Made by a program: the position numbers and the translations under genes. The notes beneath the pieces are model-generated. The model had not been told where the DNA came from. It did no database searches and was given only the letters and a program-made list of their open reading frames with translations. A DNA stretch of 64,000 nt from assembly GCF_021390535.1 (NCBI RefSeq), contig NZ_JAJUXG010000001.1, positions 558,001 to 622,000 on the forward strand, given 5' to 3'. This stretch comes from Dyadobacter sp. CY312. GTDB taxonomy: Bacteria; Bacteroidota; Bacteroidia; Cytophagales; Spirosomataceae. Below are positions 40,349 to 49,623 of the stretch, piece after piece. How positions within the stretch are numbered: position 1 is the first letter of the stretch; every line of letters begins with the position of its first letter.

Positions 40349-40921
40349 ATGACTTCTGCTGAGAAACTTCAAAAAGCTCTTGATGATGCTGGCTTAACGG
40401 TAACAGAATTTGCCAGAAAAGGAAACTTCACCAGAGAAGCTGTTCGACTTTGGTTATCTGGTGGTGGTATAAGAGAAAAGAGCTTATATATAGTAGCAAA
40501 GGTTCTGGACTTAGACCCTGAAGAACTACGAGACGACGACGATGAACCAGAAGTAGACACGCTAGGCAAAAGGCTCAAAAAATTAAGGCTCAGCCAAAGT
40601 TTGACCCAACAAGATTTGGCTGTTGCATCTGGAATATCTATGACTCTGATCTCAAGAGTCGAAAATGGAAATCTACTCTCACTATCCAACGAATCCATAA
40701 ATTCACTCTCACGTTATTTTGACGTTCCCACCTCACACTTTACTGATCTCATGCCTCGCAAAAAAGGCGCATTGGTAAGTTCGGAAACTAAGGCATCGTC
40801 AGTAAAGAATAAAACCAGTTATCTATCTGACCTGGAAAAAGTGATCGCATGGAAAAAGCAAGGAGTGATCTCCGAGAAGGAATTCCAAGAGCTAAAATTG
40901 AAAATAATCCAAGATTTATAA
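40349..40921 (+). CDS. Phage repressor with two helix-turn-helix domains
   Basis: A 190-aa protein. Residues 1-60 are an XRE-like HTH (TVTEFARKGNFTREAVRLWLSG). Residues 72-130 are a second, more typical XRE domain (LTQQDLAVASGISMTLISRVENG). The last 30 residues (DLEKVIAWKKQGVISEKEFQELK) resemble a SHOCT oligomerisation tail. There is no LexA-type peptidase domain, so induction would not be by RecA self-cleavage. It is the only rightward gene at this end and lies beside the attachment site, the normal place for a lysogeny repressor. Confidence 0.7.
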   Translation: MTSAEKLQKALDDAGLTVTEFARKGNFTREAVRLWLSGGGIREKSLYIVAKVLDLDPEELRDDDDEPEVDTLGKRLKKLRLSQSLTQQDLAVASGISMTLISRVENGNLLSLSNESINSLSRYFDVPTSHFTDLMPRKKGALVSSETKASSVKNKTSYLSDLEKVIAWKKQGVISEKEFQELKLKIIQDL

Positions 40922-40944
40922 ATGTATGCGGAAATGTATGCGGA
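40921..40944 (+). repeat. Two tandem 12-bp repeats near the attachment site
   Basis: AATGTATGCGGA occurs twice in a row, starting at the last base of the repressor stop codon and about 90 bases before the tRNA-like attachment core. Directly repeated sites at this distance are typical of integrase arm sites or excisionase sites. Confidence 0.45.
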
Positions 40945-41029
40945 ATTCAATTTTAAGACAAATTTTAAAATGAAAATTTTGAGATAAAGTATTGTAAATA
41001 AACGAATTAGTGTTTGTGTTTCAGGATAG

Positions 41030-41080
41030 CACTACTGACTTGTAATCAGTAGGTCGTTGGTTCGATCCCGACTGGAGGCT
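41030..41080 (+). pseudogene. 3' fragment of tRNA-Thr(TGT): right attachment site
   Basis: The anticodon arm ACTGA-CTTGTAA-TCAGT (anticodon TGT at 41041-41043), T-arm GTTGG-TTCGATC-CCGAC and 3' acceptor strand TGGAGGC with discriminator T (41080) are intact. The matching 5' acceptor GCCTCCA is absent in the 70 bases upstream. The fragment therefore marks attR; the restored full tRNA should be at the left end of the prophage. Confidence 0.8.
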
Positions 41081-41233
41081 CTGAAAACCTGGCATATCTT
41101 GTCAGGTTTTTTTATGCCCTTCAGACGATGTTTTTTTGAAAAAATTCAAAAAAGAGGAAATTTTGTATTAGCAATATCAGGCATTGCCAAATTTCTTACT
41201 CAACTCATCCGAATATTACCTTCATCAGATCTA

Positions 41234-42166
41234 ATGAAACGCTTTACATTTCCTATACTCCTTGTAGTTATTTGTACTTTGGTATTCATCGCTGCAACCG
41301 GAAATGACCGTTTTCAATTGGAAAGGTCTAGTCCGGCAACTGTCCTTTGGAAAATAACTGGTCCGGATTGCTCCAAGCCATCCTACATTCTGGGAACATT
41401 CCATTTGACGGATGCTAAATGGATTTTGGAATATTCGGAGATGAAAAAAGTTATCGATAGTACAGAGTTTATTTTAAACGAAGCATTTACAACGCATCAA
41501 GTTCCCATAAAGCCACACATCCGTGAAGTGCTAAAGGCGTTACCTTTACTCGACAAGCATCAGTTTCGCACTCTTGATTCATTTTTTGTCGCCAGAGTTG
41601 GCGAAGGAATCAAAAATAATATTGATGCAGAGAATTTGACAATCGCTGAGATGGAAGGTGCCATACTGACTACCCTGGCTTCTAACAGTGAGAACTCAAC
41701 CGCAGTAACAAAACTCATGGATAAAGAACTGTTCGATATTTATGTAGAATTGGGCAGAGAGGGAGACCGTCTGGATAGAATACCTATTTCTGATTTTGAC
41801 TCATCACAAATAGACCATGCAAAACAATATTTAGGGAGAGCACTGGGGTATATCAAAAATAGTGACAAGCCTGGCTGGAATATCTATCAAATGCAGGATG
41901 TGGATGACGCAACAAGCAGATACAAGAAGATGGAGTTCGACTACAAGCTAAATGAGAGCGATTTAAGTCTTCAGACTTCAACCGACTTCGACTTCGTCCC
42001 TATGGAACAGAGGAACAAAAACTGGATCCCTAAAATTGTAGAGAATATCAATAAAAGACCATGTCTCATCGCGGTAGGGCTAAGTCATCTTTATTACAAA
42101 ACTGGCTTGATAATGTTACTTCGTAATCAGGGTTATAGGGTTGAGCCTGTAATACTAACGAAATAA
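41234..42166 (+). CDS. TraB/GumN-family protein
   Basis: 310 aa from the ATG at 41234; a longer frame from 41057 would be translated through the tRNA fragment and is rejected. An N-terminal hydrophobic segment (FPILLVVICTLVFIAATG) acts as signal or anchor. SYILGTFHL early and LIAVGLSHLYYKTGLIMLLRNQGYRV at the end are the two conserved ends of the GumN/TraB (Tiki-like) domain. The conserved His residues may bind metal; relatives may be proteases, but the bacterial role is unknown. It is the first chromosomal gene after the prophage. Confidence 0.7.
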   Translation: MKRFTFPILLVVICTLVFIAATGNDRFQLERSSPATVLWKITGPDCSKPSYILGTFHLTDAKWILEYSEMKKVIDSTEFILNEAFTTHQVPIKPHIREVLKALPLLDKHQFRTLDSFFVARVGEGIKNNIDAENLTIAEMEGAILTTLASNSENSTAVTKLMDKELFDIYVELGREGDRLDRIPISDFDSSQIDHAKQYLGRALGYIKNSDKPGWNIYQMQDVDDATSRYKKMEFDYKLNESDLSLQTSTDFDFVPMEQRNKNWIPKIVENINKRPCLIAVGLSHLYYKTGLIMLLRNQGYRVEPVILTK

Positions 42167-42458
42167 TTGTAGGATTATCAAAGGGCAATATAGAGTCAGG
42201 AATACCCCGGAGCTCTGCATACTTTCGAGCTCATTGGTTGTATATCTAATGCATACGTCTCCGAAAACTACTAAACTGTAACAATTCGCTTGTTTTATTG
42301 TAAGATACAGCCAATGTATACTTATTGGCATGATTTGTGCAGGTCAGTTATTAAATGAATTTCCAAGAATTAAAAGAGCAATTACAAGATATGTATTTGC
42401 AGGACTTTTTATTCCATTACTAATCAAACGCGGCCGGAATTCGGATGCTTTGAAAACT

Positions 42459-44696
42459 ATGAAAGAATTAAAAAACACTAAAAATTCAGGAAGACTAATT
42501 ATCGTTGCCTATCGACTACCTTTTAAAATTGTTCGCGAAGATGATCAATCTCACCTGGTGCAAAATTCAGGAGGACTTGTATCAGCCGTACTTTCTCTGG
42601 TAAGCGACCAGGAGGATTCTGTCTTTTCTTCTGAAGAAAAAATCCAATGGATTGGTTTCAGTGAAAACACCAAGGAAGAACTAGAAGGTCAGTCGTTGGC
42701 CAATGAGTCCTTTCAGGCTCACCCTGTTTTTATTCCGGACGATGTAAATGAAAACTACTATGAGGGATTTTGCAATAATTTAGTCTGGCCGTTGTGCCAT
42801 TACTTCCCATCTCTTGCCCGTTTCGACGATGCTTATTTCGAAGCATACAAGACTGCCAACCAGTTGTTTTTTGATAAACTGGATGAAGTGATCCAACCAG
42901 GAGATGTTGTCTGGGTCCAGGATTATCAGCTGATGCTTCTGCCAGATCTTATCAGACAAAAATATCCTGACAACAAGATTGGATTCTTTTTTCACATCCC
43001 TTTCCCATCTTATGAATTGTTCCGGATGTTCCCTGTAAAGTGGCGTAAGGCGATTGTAGATGGAATACTCGGTGCTGATGTTGTAGGATTTCATACCAAT
43101 GATTATGTAGAATATTTCCTGAAAGCAGCCAGACTTGTTTCTGGCTACGGAAACAAGCTCCATTATATCAATATGAGCAATCGTATTGTCAAAGTCGACT
43201 CGTTTCCGATCAGTATTGATTTCCAAAAATTCAATGAAGCATACGATGAGCCAGAAGTGATCAGAGCCAGAGAAGAGGCTCGTGAATCTCTGAAAGAGAA
43301 AATTATATTTTCCGTCGATCGTCTCGATTATTCAAAGGGGATTTTGCATCGGTTGCAAGGATTCACGCGATTTCTGGAACAACATCCTGAATGGCACGAA
43401 CGTGTCTCCTTCGTGATGGTGGTTGTGCCTTCCCGGGATACCATTGAGCAATACCAACATATGAAAATGGAAATCGATCAGACGGTTGGAGCCATTAATG
43501 CCAATTACGGCAATATATATTGGCAACCGATCATCTACCAGTATCGCTCGATGACTTACCATGAACTTGTCGGAATGTACACTGCAAGTGATGTTGCGCT
43601 GATCACACCTGTGCGGGACGGCATGAACCTGGTTTGTAAAGAATATGTCGCCAGTAGAAAGGATTCGCAGGGCGTACTAATTTTAAGCGAAATGGCCGGC
43701 GCGGCGGCAGAATTGGGGGAGGCGCTGATTATAAATCCGCTCGATAATCAGGGAATAGCAGATGCTATCAGCGAGGCCTTTGCGATGATCCCCGAAGAAC
43801 AGGAAAAACGAATGAGTGCCATGCGGGAACGCATCCGTGATTATGATGTATTCGCATGGACAAATGATTTTTTTACCCAAATGCTTATGTTAGAACAAGA
43901 ACACGAAAGGTTAAAGCAAGTTTTTTTGACCAACAAAGGAATAGATAATATAAGAAAAGCTTATGAAGCCTCTTCCAAAAGAATATTGTTTTTTGATTAT
44001 GATGGTACGCTGGCACCAATTGTTGCCGACCCGTCGAAGGCAATTGTATCAGAAGATGTAAAAAAGCTGATTATGGAAATAGCCAAGCGCGACACCGTTG
44101 TCATCATCAGTGGCCGTGACCGTCGTTTTCTTGACACGCACTTCCGGGATCTTCCGGTGCATATTATTGCTGAGCATGGTGCTTTAATTAAAACCAAAGG
44201 AAGCGAAGAATGGACTTTGAATGAGAGTTACGAGGAAAACTGGAAAGATAGTATCAAACCAATTCTGAATATGTATGCCAAGAGATGTCCGGGTGCTTTT
44301 GTCGAAGAAAAAGAAACGTCACTTGCATGGCACTACCGGACAGCGGATGATAAAGAATATGCTTCAAGAAGAGCTCAGGAATTATCATGGCAATTGAAGA
44401 ATTTCATACAGCCAGAACTTAATCTTCAGATTATTGACGGGAACAAAGTTGTGGAGGTTAAAAAGACCGCATTTAATAAAGGAACCGCGGCAAGAAGCTT
44501 TGTAGATGGCAGTGATTACGACTTCATTCTCGCTATTGGTGACGATACGACTGATGAAGATATGTTCGAGGCATTGCCGGACACTTCCTATACCATCAAA
44601 ATCGGTGACGATTTATCTGCCGCTCGTAATCACATCAAAAATCAGGAAGAGGTCTTTCACTTTTTAAGCTTTATGGTTTCCACCATTCCTGAATGA
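42459..44696 (+). CDS. Bifunctional trehalose-6-phosphate synthase/phosphatase
   Basis: 745 aa from the ATG at 42459, just before [11 protein letters not shown] where the GT20 domain begins; upstream ATG 42330 would add 43 residues not typical of the family. Residues about 10-475 are the GT20 synthase ([50 protein letters not shown]). Residues about 505-740 are a HAD phosphatase ([11 protein letters not shown] nucleophile Asp, [20 protein letters not shown]). It makes trehalose from UDP-glucose and glucose-6-phosphate, usually for osmotic or drying stress. A strong terminator follows. Confidence 0.9.
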   Translation: MKELKNTKNSGRLIIVAYRLPFKIVREDDQSHLVQNSGGLVSAVLSLVSDQEDSVFSSEEKIQWIGFSENTKEELEGQSLANESFQAHPVFIPDDVNENYYEGFCNNLVWPLCHYFPSLARFDDAYFEAYKTANQLFFDKLDEVIQPGDVVWVQDYQLMLLPDLIRQKYPDNKIGFFFHIPFPSYELFRMFPVKWRKAIVDGILGADVVGFHTNDYVEYFLKAARLVSGYGNKLHYINMSNRIVKVDSFPISIDFQKFNEAYDEPEVIRAREEARESLKEKIIFSVDRLDYSKGILHRLQGFTRFLEQHPEWHERVSFVMVVVPSRDTIEQYQHMKMEIDQTVGAINANYGNIYWQPIIYQYRSMTYHELVGMYTASDVALITPVRDGMNLVCKEYVASRKDSQGVLILSEMAGAAAELGEALIINPLDNQGIADAISEAFAMIPEEQEKRMSAMRERIRDYDVFAWTNDFFTQMLMLEQEHERLKQVFLTNKGIDNIRKAYEASSKRILFFDYDGTLAPIVADPSKAIVSEDVKKLIMEIAKRDTVVIISGRDRRFLDTHFRDLPVHIIAEHGALIKTKGSEEWTLNESYEENWKDSIKPILNMYAKRCPGAFVEEKETSLAWHYRTADDKEYASRRAQELSWQLKNFIQPELNLQIIDGNKVVEVKKTAFNKGTAARSFVDGSDYDFILAIGDDTTDEDMFEALPDTSYTIKIGDDLSAARNHIKNQEEVFHFLSFMVSTIPE

Positions 44697-44708
44697 TTAA
44701 TTTAATTT

Positions 44709-44745
44709 ACGAGAAACGGGCCATTTAAAATGGCCCGTTTCTCGT
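44709..44745. terminator. Strong bidirectional terminator
   Basis: ACGAGAAACGGGCCATTT pairs with its exact complement over a very small loop, followed by TTTT. It separates the trehalose gene from the convergent 83-aa gene. Confidence 0.85.
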
Positions 44746-44761
44746 TTTATAACGTCAAATT

Positions 44762-45013
44762 TCACGTCAGGGAAAGAGAATGTCCTTCATTCAGATTTTC
44801 TAACTTCACGAAATGACACTTGCAACCTGCGGAACTTAGCGCTGCCTCAATCTTTGTAAAATCGGATAGGTCAGAGGTCAATGTCAGGAGCAAATCCTGA
44901 AAATCATAAGCCCAGTGTTTTACATTTAATCGTTTGAGGCAATCATGCAGTCTTTGGAACGACCGGCTGTTTTTTAGATTGGTACGAAAGGAAATTTTAT
45001 ATATCGAGCTCAT
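44762..45013 (-). CDS. Small ferredoxin-fold-like protein, unknown
   Basis: An 83-aa protein with a beta-alpha-beta-beta-alpha-beta pattern like small HMA/ACT folds (YKISFRT, then a Leu-rich helix, then DLLLTLTSDL, then IEAALSSAG, then CHFVKL). It lacks the CxxC metal motif of true HMA domains; only a CKC pair is present. It is a single gene ending at a shared terminator. Its function is unknown. Confidence 0.5.
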   Translation of the reverse strand: MSSIYKISFRTNLKNSRSFQRLHDCLKRLNVKHWAYDFQDLLLTLTSDLSDFTKIEAALSSAGCKCHFVKLENLNEGHSLSLT

Positions 45014-45268
45014 TAATTTATGTCGGTCAATTCTGATTCTTACTGTCTGCTTTACCTATCAAAGATGAAGATAATTTATAATCATTCCAAATAAAAAACA
45101 ATGATTATTTTGTGTTCTCTATGCTGGCTGAATGCTATAACCGCGTAACGATCCGGAAAGTTGCGAAGCTTTGATGATAATTGTATTAAGGCAATGTTAA
45201 ATATTATCTGTCGAAGTGCAGGAGGCAAGATTGACCATTTTTTGAAGCAAGAAAGTTCAATTACCGGT

Positions 45269-46339
45269 CTATTTCCAACTACGATTTAAGAAATCAACCC
45301 AGTTTTTCCACATGATTTGTTCAATGTCCTCCTCCTTATATCCGCGCTCTCTAAGTATAGAACCAACAGTTTGCAAATCAGCGATAGATTCCAGGTCTCC
45401 CGGCGCCTGCTCTTTACCAAAGGCTCCGTCCAGATCCGAGCCAATACCGACATGGTTTGTGTTTCCCGCCAGTTGACATATATAGTCAATGTGATTGACA
45501 ATATGTTCAATTTTCAGTCCGGTGTTTTCTGGTGTGGACTTCCCGCGAACCCAACCCGGAATCATCATCCATGCATCGAAAGCCATTCCAATCACAGCAT
45601 TTCTCTTAATCAGTTCTTTGAGCATTTCGTCAGAAAATTGCCTGTTATGAGGCACAAGTTCCCTTACAAGATTATGGCTGGCCCACACAGGACCATTGTA
45701 TACTTCCATTGCATCCCAGAAAGCACTGTCGCACAAATGTGTTGCATCCAGGATAATTCCCAGGCGTTCCATTTCCCTGATCAGTTCTTTACCTTTGTCA
45801 GATAAAGGTTGATCGGAATCAGTGCCAAAGGCGTACACACCTGGCCCGTAATGGGCCGGGCCGAGTGCACGTAATCCGTAATCATAAGCGATTTGGAGGT
45901 GAGAAACACTCGGAAGTGAATCGGCGCCTTCCAGGCTTAGAATGTAACCAATTGGTAACCCCTCAGTGGAAGATGCGTTTTGCCAAAGAGCCAAGTGATT
46001 ATTTAGGGTGACTAAATCACGTATTTGCACCATCTCTCCGGCTTCTTCCATCGCCTTATACCAGGCAACCTGACCCTGGGTCTGAGCCCAGGCCTGCGCC
46101 TGTGAATGCCATCCGGGAAGTGTGCTTTGCGGCTCCACAAATCTCCCGATCTGGGTTGCTACACACATACCTATATTACCTTTCCGCATCTCTGGAAAAC
46201 ACACCACACCTTTACCACGATCGGGTTTGTCGGACAAGTTCTTTTCCCTGTCCCGTATCTCCGATAGCCCTTTAGTAAGGTCACGGTTCCATTCCAGGGC
46301 GTTCATGGAAAGATCAAGATGCGCATCAAAAAGAAACAT
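45269..46339 (-). CDS. Membrane-dipeptidase-like peptidase (family M19)
   Basis: A 356-aa protein. FDAHLDL at 4-10 (first zinc ligands), EGADS (bridging Glu), a LDATHLCDSAFWDAM stretch (His), ASHNLVRELVPHNRQFSDE and HVGIGSDLDGAFG complete the M19 metal site. M19 enzymes cut dipeptides and accept D-amino acids at the C-terminal position. It is the last gene of the gntP-ridA-aldolase-dipeptidase operon, 13 bases after the previous stop. There is no signal peptide, so it is cytoplasmic. Confidence 0.8.
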   Translation of the reverse strand: MFLFDAHLDLSMNALEWNRDLTKGLSEIRDREKNLSDKPDRGKGVVCFPEMRKGNIGMCVATQIGRFVEPQSTLPGWHSQAQAWAQTQGQVAWYKAMEEAGEMVQIRDLVTLNNHLALWQNASSTEGLPIGYILSLEGADSLPSVSHLQIAYDYGLRALGPAHYGPGVYAFGTDSDQPLSDKGKELIREMERLGIILDATHLCDSAFWDAMEVYNGPVWASHNLVRELVPHNRQFSDEMLKELIKRNAVIGMAFDAWMMIPGWVRGKSTPENTGLKIEHIVNHIDYICQLAGNTNHVGIGSDLDGAFGKEQAPGDLESIADLQTVGSILRERGYKEEDIEQIMWKNWVDFLNRSWK

Positions 46340-46352
46340 ATAAATGGGTGGT

Positions 46353-47462
46353 TTAAATCGTAATTTTTCTATTTCTGGCTATGATTCTCCATTCGTCGGT
46401 AACCTCACCATTTTCTATAACCGACGCATAATCGTGAAGGGCAACACTTGGACATATATGATAGGGAAGGGCATAGTAGATATCCCCAATTTCTATTTTT
46501 TCCCATTCCTGATTACCAACCTGCAAAACACCATGCTCTTCACTTTGACTGATAACCTCGTAATTATTCAGATTTAAAAGTTGGAAGCGGCTATCAATAG
46601 GATTTTCGGCTGCCACACTCTTGTGGCCCAGGTCAATCGTTACTATTCCGACTGCAGGTTTTGAAACAACTCTGGTAAGAATAAGCGCGGCGTGTAAAAA
46701 TGGCTGATCCTGAAAACGGGAGCCGTAACCCCAATCCCAAAGTATGTTTGTTCCGGGACTGAGAAAGACATCGGAACGCAAGGTATGTATGTTGAACGAA
46801 GGCGAACCACCTGCAATAACCATAACATCTTTATCCGCGTTCTTGGTCATAAGATCCAGCAAGGGAAGCGTTAGTTCAAACGCCTCGTCACTGGCTGCTT
46901 TTCGCTCGGAAAACTCAGGGTTTCTGATATGGCCATCGTAAATATGAGCACCCGAAACATGAACCTGTGATAAACCTTTTAAGAAATGAAACAAGGATAA
47001 CAAAGTGTGGTCTGCCTGATGGCCGGAGCGGTTCATGCCATTATTTACATCAATGAAGACATTAAAAATAGAACTAGTAGCAACACCGGCCTCTTCGAGC
47101 ATCTGCGCAGACTTTTCATTGTCAATCAATGAAGAAAACACAGAGTCTGGAAACTTGGTCTTTAATTCAAGTAGCCGACCGATGTTAGGCCCAACCATTT
47201 GATAAGCGATAAGAATCCATTTCCCACCGGCTTCTGCAAGCATTTCAGCTTCCGCTATTGTTGCACATTTGAATTTGGAGATACCTTTTTGAAGCTGTAA
47301 TTTGACAATCTCGGCGGTTTTGTGTGTCTTCACATGCGGCACCAAACGGTTCACATCGCCAGCAACATTGATCATTCTGTCAATATTACTTTCGATCCTG
47401 TCTTTGTAAAACAGGAGCGAAGGCGAAAATACTTTTTCAGGATTGTTGAGCTTATACCACAT
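46353..47462 (-). CDS. D-threonine aldolase-like PLP enzyme
   Basis: A 369-aa fold-type III PLP enzyme (alanine-racemase-like barrel). PHVKTHK near residue 43 supplies the PLP lysine (after VxT), and YHICPSVALHDY near 334-345 is the His/Cys metal site at the C-terminus typical of D-threonine aldolase/D-serine dehydratase. It would cleave D-threonine or D-serine-like amino acids. Its neighbours (RidA and a dipeptidase) fit D-amino-acid breakdown. Confidence 0.75.
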   Translation of the reverse strand: MWYKLNNPEKVFSPSLLFYKDRIESNIDRMINVAGDVNRLVPHVKTHKTAEIVKLQLQKGISKFKCATIAEAEMLAEAGGKWILIAYQMVGPNIGRLLELKTKFPDSVFSSLIDNEKSAQMLEEAGVATSSIFNVFIDVNNGMNRSGHQADHTLLSLFHFLKGLSQVHVSGAHIYDGHIRNPEFSERKAASDEAFELTLPLLDLMTKNADKDVMVIAGGSPSFNIHTLRSDVFLSPGTNILWDWGYGSRFQDQPFLHAALILTRVVSKPAVGIVTIDLGHKSVAAENPIDSRFQLLNLNNYEVISQSEEHGVLQVGNQEWEKIEIGDIYYALPYHICPSVALHDYASVIENGEVTDEWRIIARNRKITI

Positions 47463-47518
47463 TTAACAATGAAGAATTAGGAGTGAAGAATTTGAAACAT
47501 GAGTTGATGCTACGCTGC

Positions 47519-47983
47519 TTAATGTAATTCGAACATCGCTTCAATTTCCACCGGAATATTGTCCGGCAACGAACCCATTCCGACGGCGCTTCTCACACCA
47601 ATTCCATTTTCTTCTCCCCAAATTTTGGCGAATAGTTCACTACATCCATTTATAATGTAAGGATGTCTTTCGAAATCAGCGGTACAATTCACCATTCCCA
47701 AAATTTTGATCACCTTTTTTACCCGGTTCAGAGTGCCAAGGTTCGTTTTTATGGTTGACAATATAGTGAGCCCAACTTGTTCAGCCGCTTGTTTCCCAGC
47801 CTCTATATCCATGTCCTGGCCAATTCGTCCGATGATGAGTGTACCGTCATTTTGCACCGTACCGTGACCGGAAACATAAAGCCAGCGATCATCTACTATC
47901 AGATATGGTTTGTATACACCTTTTGGCGCAGGTGCTGGTGGCAAGGTAAGGCCAAGTTTTTCAAAACTGGATTCAGGATTCAT
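47519..47983 (-). CDS. ridA: RidA-family enamine/imine deaminase
   Basis: A 154-aa protein of the YjgF/RidA fold. LYVSGHGT, a helix with EQVGLTILSTIKTNLG and the C-terminal RSAVGMGSLPDNIPVEIEAMFEL carry the family core (Arg for substrate, G and P-V-E-I-E). RidA hydrolyses reactive imines released by PLP dehydratases, which suits its place beside the PLP enzyme. It is somewhat longer than the usual 130 residues at the N-terminus. Confidence 0.75.
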   Translation of the reverse strand: MNPESSFEKLGLTLPPAPAPKGVYKPYLIVDDRWLYVSGHGTVQNDGTLIIGRIGQDMDIEAGKQAAEQVGLTILSTIKTNLGTLNRVKKVIKILGMVNCTADFERHPYIINGCSELFAKIWGEENGIGVRSAVGMGSLPDNIPVEIEAMFELH

Positions 47984-48041
47984 AAGGTTAATTTATAATG
48001 ATCAATGATATCTTCACGCAGCATAAATTATCTAGGCGCTG

Positions 48042-49346
48042 CTAAATGAACAAATTTAACAGTAAAACCCCAATCAAACCCATCACCGAAACAATTGTTT
48101 CCATAACAGACCATGTAAGAAGCGTGTCTTTGATACTAAGATTGAAATATTCTTTGAAGAGCCAGAAGCCACCGTCATTAAGGTGAGAAAACATCAAACT
48201 GCCTGAACCAATGGCCAGTACCAGCAATTCGGGAGGCACGGTGGAATGTATTAAAAGTGGAGAAAGTATTCCTACCGTTGTAAGCCCGGCAACGGTAGCT
48301 GAGCCAACACAAACACGAATGATTGCCGCAATTCCCCAGCTCAGAAGCAAAGGAGAAATATCCACATTTTTCAGACTTTCCGCAATGTAGTTACTCACGC
48401 CGCCTGCGGTCATCATTTCCTTAAAAACACCAGCTCCTGCGATGATCAGCAGAATAACAGATACTCCCTTAAAAGCTTCTTCCATAGATTTGGTCACCGC
48501 TTTCATATTCATCCCACGGCGTATTCCCAACGCATAGGCTGCGAACAAAACGGAAATCAGCATTCCGAAATAGGGCTCTGCCAACAAAGCAACGAAGGCA
48601 TTACCTGGCATCACATTTTTCACTGCCGACATACTTGTTAATAAAAAAACAGGTAGAAGAGCAGTTACTATACTGATTCCCAAACCAGGTAATTCAGATG
48701 TTGGTCTTGGCTTTACATTGAAAAGGTCTTCATCAGGTTTTGGCTGAAACCGCTTTAAAGTTGAACCAAAAATAGGTCCTGCAATTGCAATGGCAGGAAT
48801 GGAAACAATCAGTCCGTAGAATAACGTTTTACCCAAATCGGCATTGAGCTGACTGGCAATGGCAGCAGGCGAGGGGTGCGGAGGCAGATAACCATGCGCA
48901 ACCGAAAGTGCCGACAACATGGGAATACCTATATATAACAAAGGCAAGCGTGCAGTAGCACTGATCATGAAAATGAGCGGAATCACAATTACAAAACCTG
49001 CATTGTAAAACAGGGGTATACCAATCACGAAACCTGCCAGAGCCATTCCCCATTGTATGTATTTCTTTCCAAAAATCCCGATGAGGGCATCTGTAATACG
49101 CTGCGCAGCTCCGCTGTCTGCTACCATTTTACCCAGCATCGCACCAAAGCCTACTATTAAAACCAGATCACCCAGGGTTCCGCCAACGCCTTTTTGTATC
49201 GCTTTTCCAATGGTGGCAACGTCCAGACTACTGGCGAGTCCAAGACCAATGGATACCAGGAGGAAGGAAATAAATGTGTCGATTTTTAACCAGGCAATTA
49301 ATAATATAAGACAAACGATTGCCAGAAAGGTCAGTAATAACGGCAT
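48042..49346 (-). CDS. GntP-family permease
   Basis: A 434-aa integral membrane protein with about 12-14 hydrophobic segments. The GFGAMLGKMVADSGAAQRI stretch, LPPHPSPAAIA and a C-terminal GSGSLMFSHLNDGGFWLFKEYF are signatures of gluconate/H+ symporters of the GntP/DsdX family. Since it heads an operon of D-amino-acid genes, the cargo may be D-serine-like (as DsdX) rather than gluconate. It is divergent from gyrA. Confidence 0.8.
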   Translation of the reverse strand: MPLLLTFLAIVCLILLIAWLKIDTFISFLLVSIGLGLASSLDVATIGKAIQKGVGGTLGDLVLIVGFGAMLGKMVADSGAAQRITDALIGIFGKKYIQWGMALAGFVIGIPLFYNAGFVIVIPLIFMISATARLPLLYIGIPMLSALSVAHGYLPPHPSPAAIASQLNADLGKTLFYGLIVSIPAIAIAGPIFGSTLKRFQPKPDEDLFNVKPRPTSELPGLGISIVTALLPVFLLTSMSAVKNVMPGNAFVALLAEPYFGMLISVLFAAYALGIRRGMNMKAVTKSMEEAFKGVSVILLIIAGAGVFKEMMTAGGVSNYIAESLKNVDISPLLLSWGIAAIIRVCVGSATVAGLTTVGILSPLLIHSTVPPELLVLAIGSGSLMFSHLNDGGFWLFKEYFNLSIKDTLLTWSVMETIVSVMGLIGVLLLNLFI

Positions 49347-49623
49347 TGGCTAGGGATTAACGATGTGAACTTTCAATAATAAGAAGGTAACGCCAAAAAT
49401 TTAATGTAGTTAATGACTTTAAGTTTTTTTCAAATCATAAAATCGTAAGATGCGGTATATCATATTGATACAAAAATGCCCTGAGAATAGCTTTAAAGAT
49501 AGTTTGTTAGAGTGGTCAAAAATGACGAAATTTGAGTTTTAAATTGTACAATTTGGATTAATCATGTGAGGCTTGGTATAAAATCAACTTCTCACTTAAA
49601 TTTCGATTCTTTTCTGATTATTT

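Noticed and set aside
41057-41233. Long N-terminal extension of the GumN-family frame
   Set aside because: It translates the tRNA-Thr fragment and its flank; the ATG at 41234 gives a normal signal-like N-terminus.
42330-42458. Upstream start of the trehalose enzyme
   Set aside because: The 43 extra residues do not look like any part of GT20, and 42459 is just before the first conserved strand.
49500-49620. gyrA promoter at TTTG...TACAATTTG
   Set aside because: The spacing inside the -7 box (three bases between TA and TTTG) and to the TTTG upstream (about 15) do not fit the consensus.
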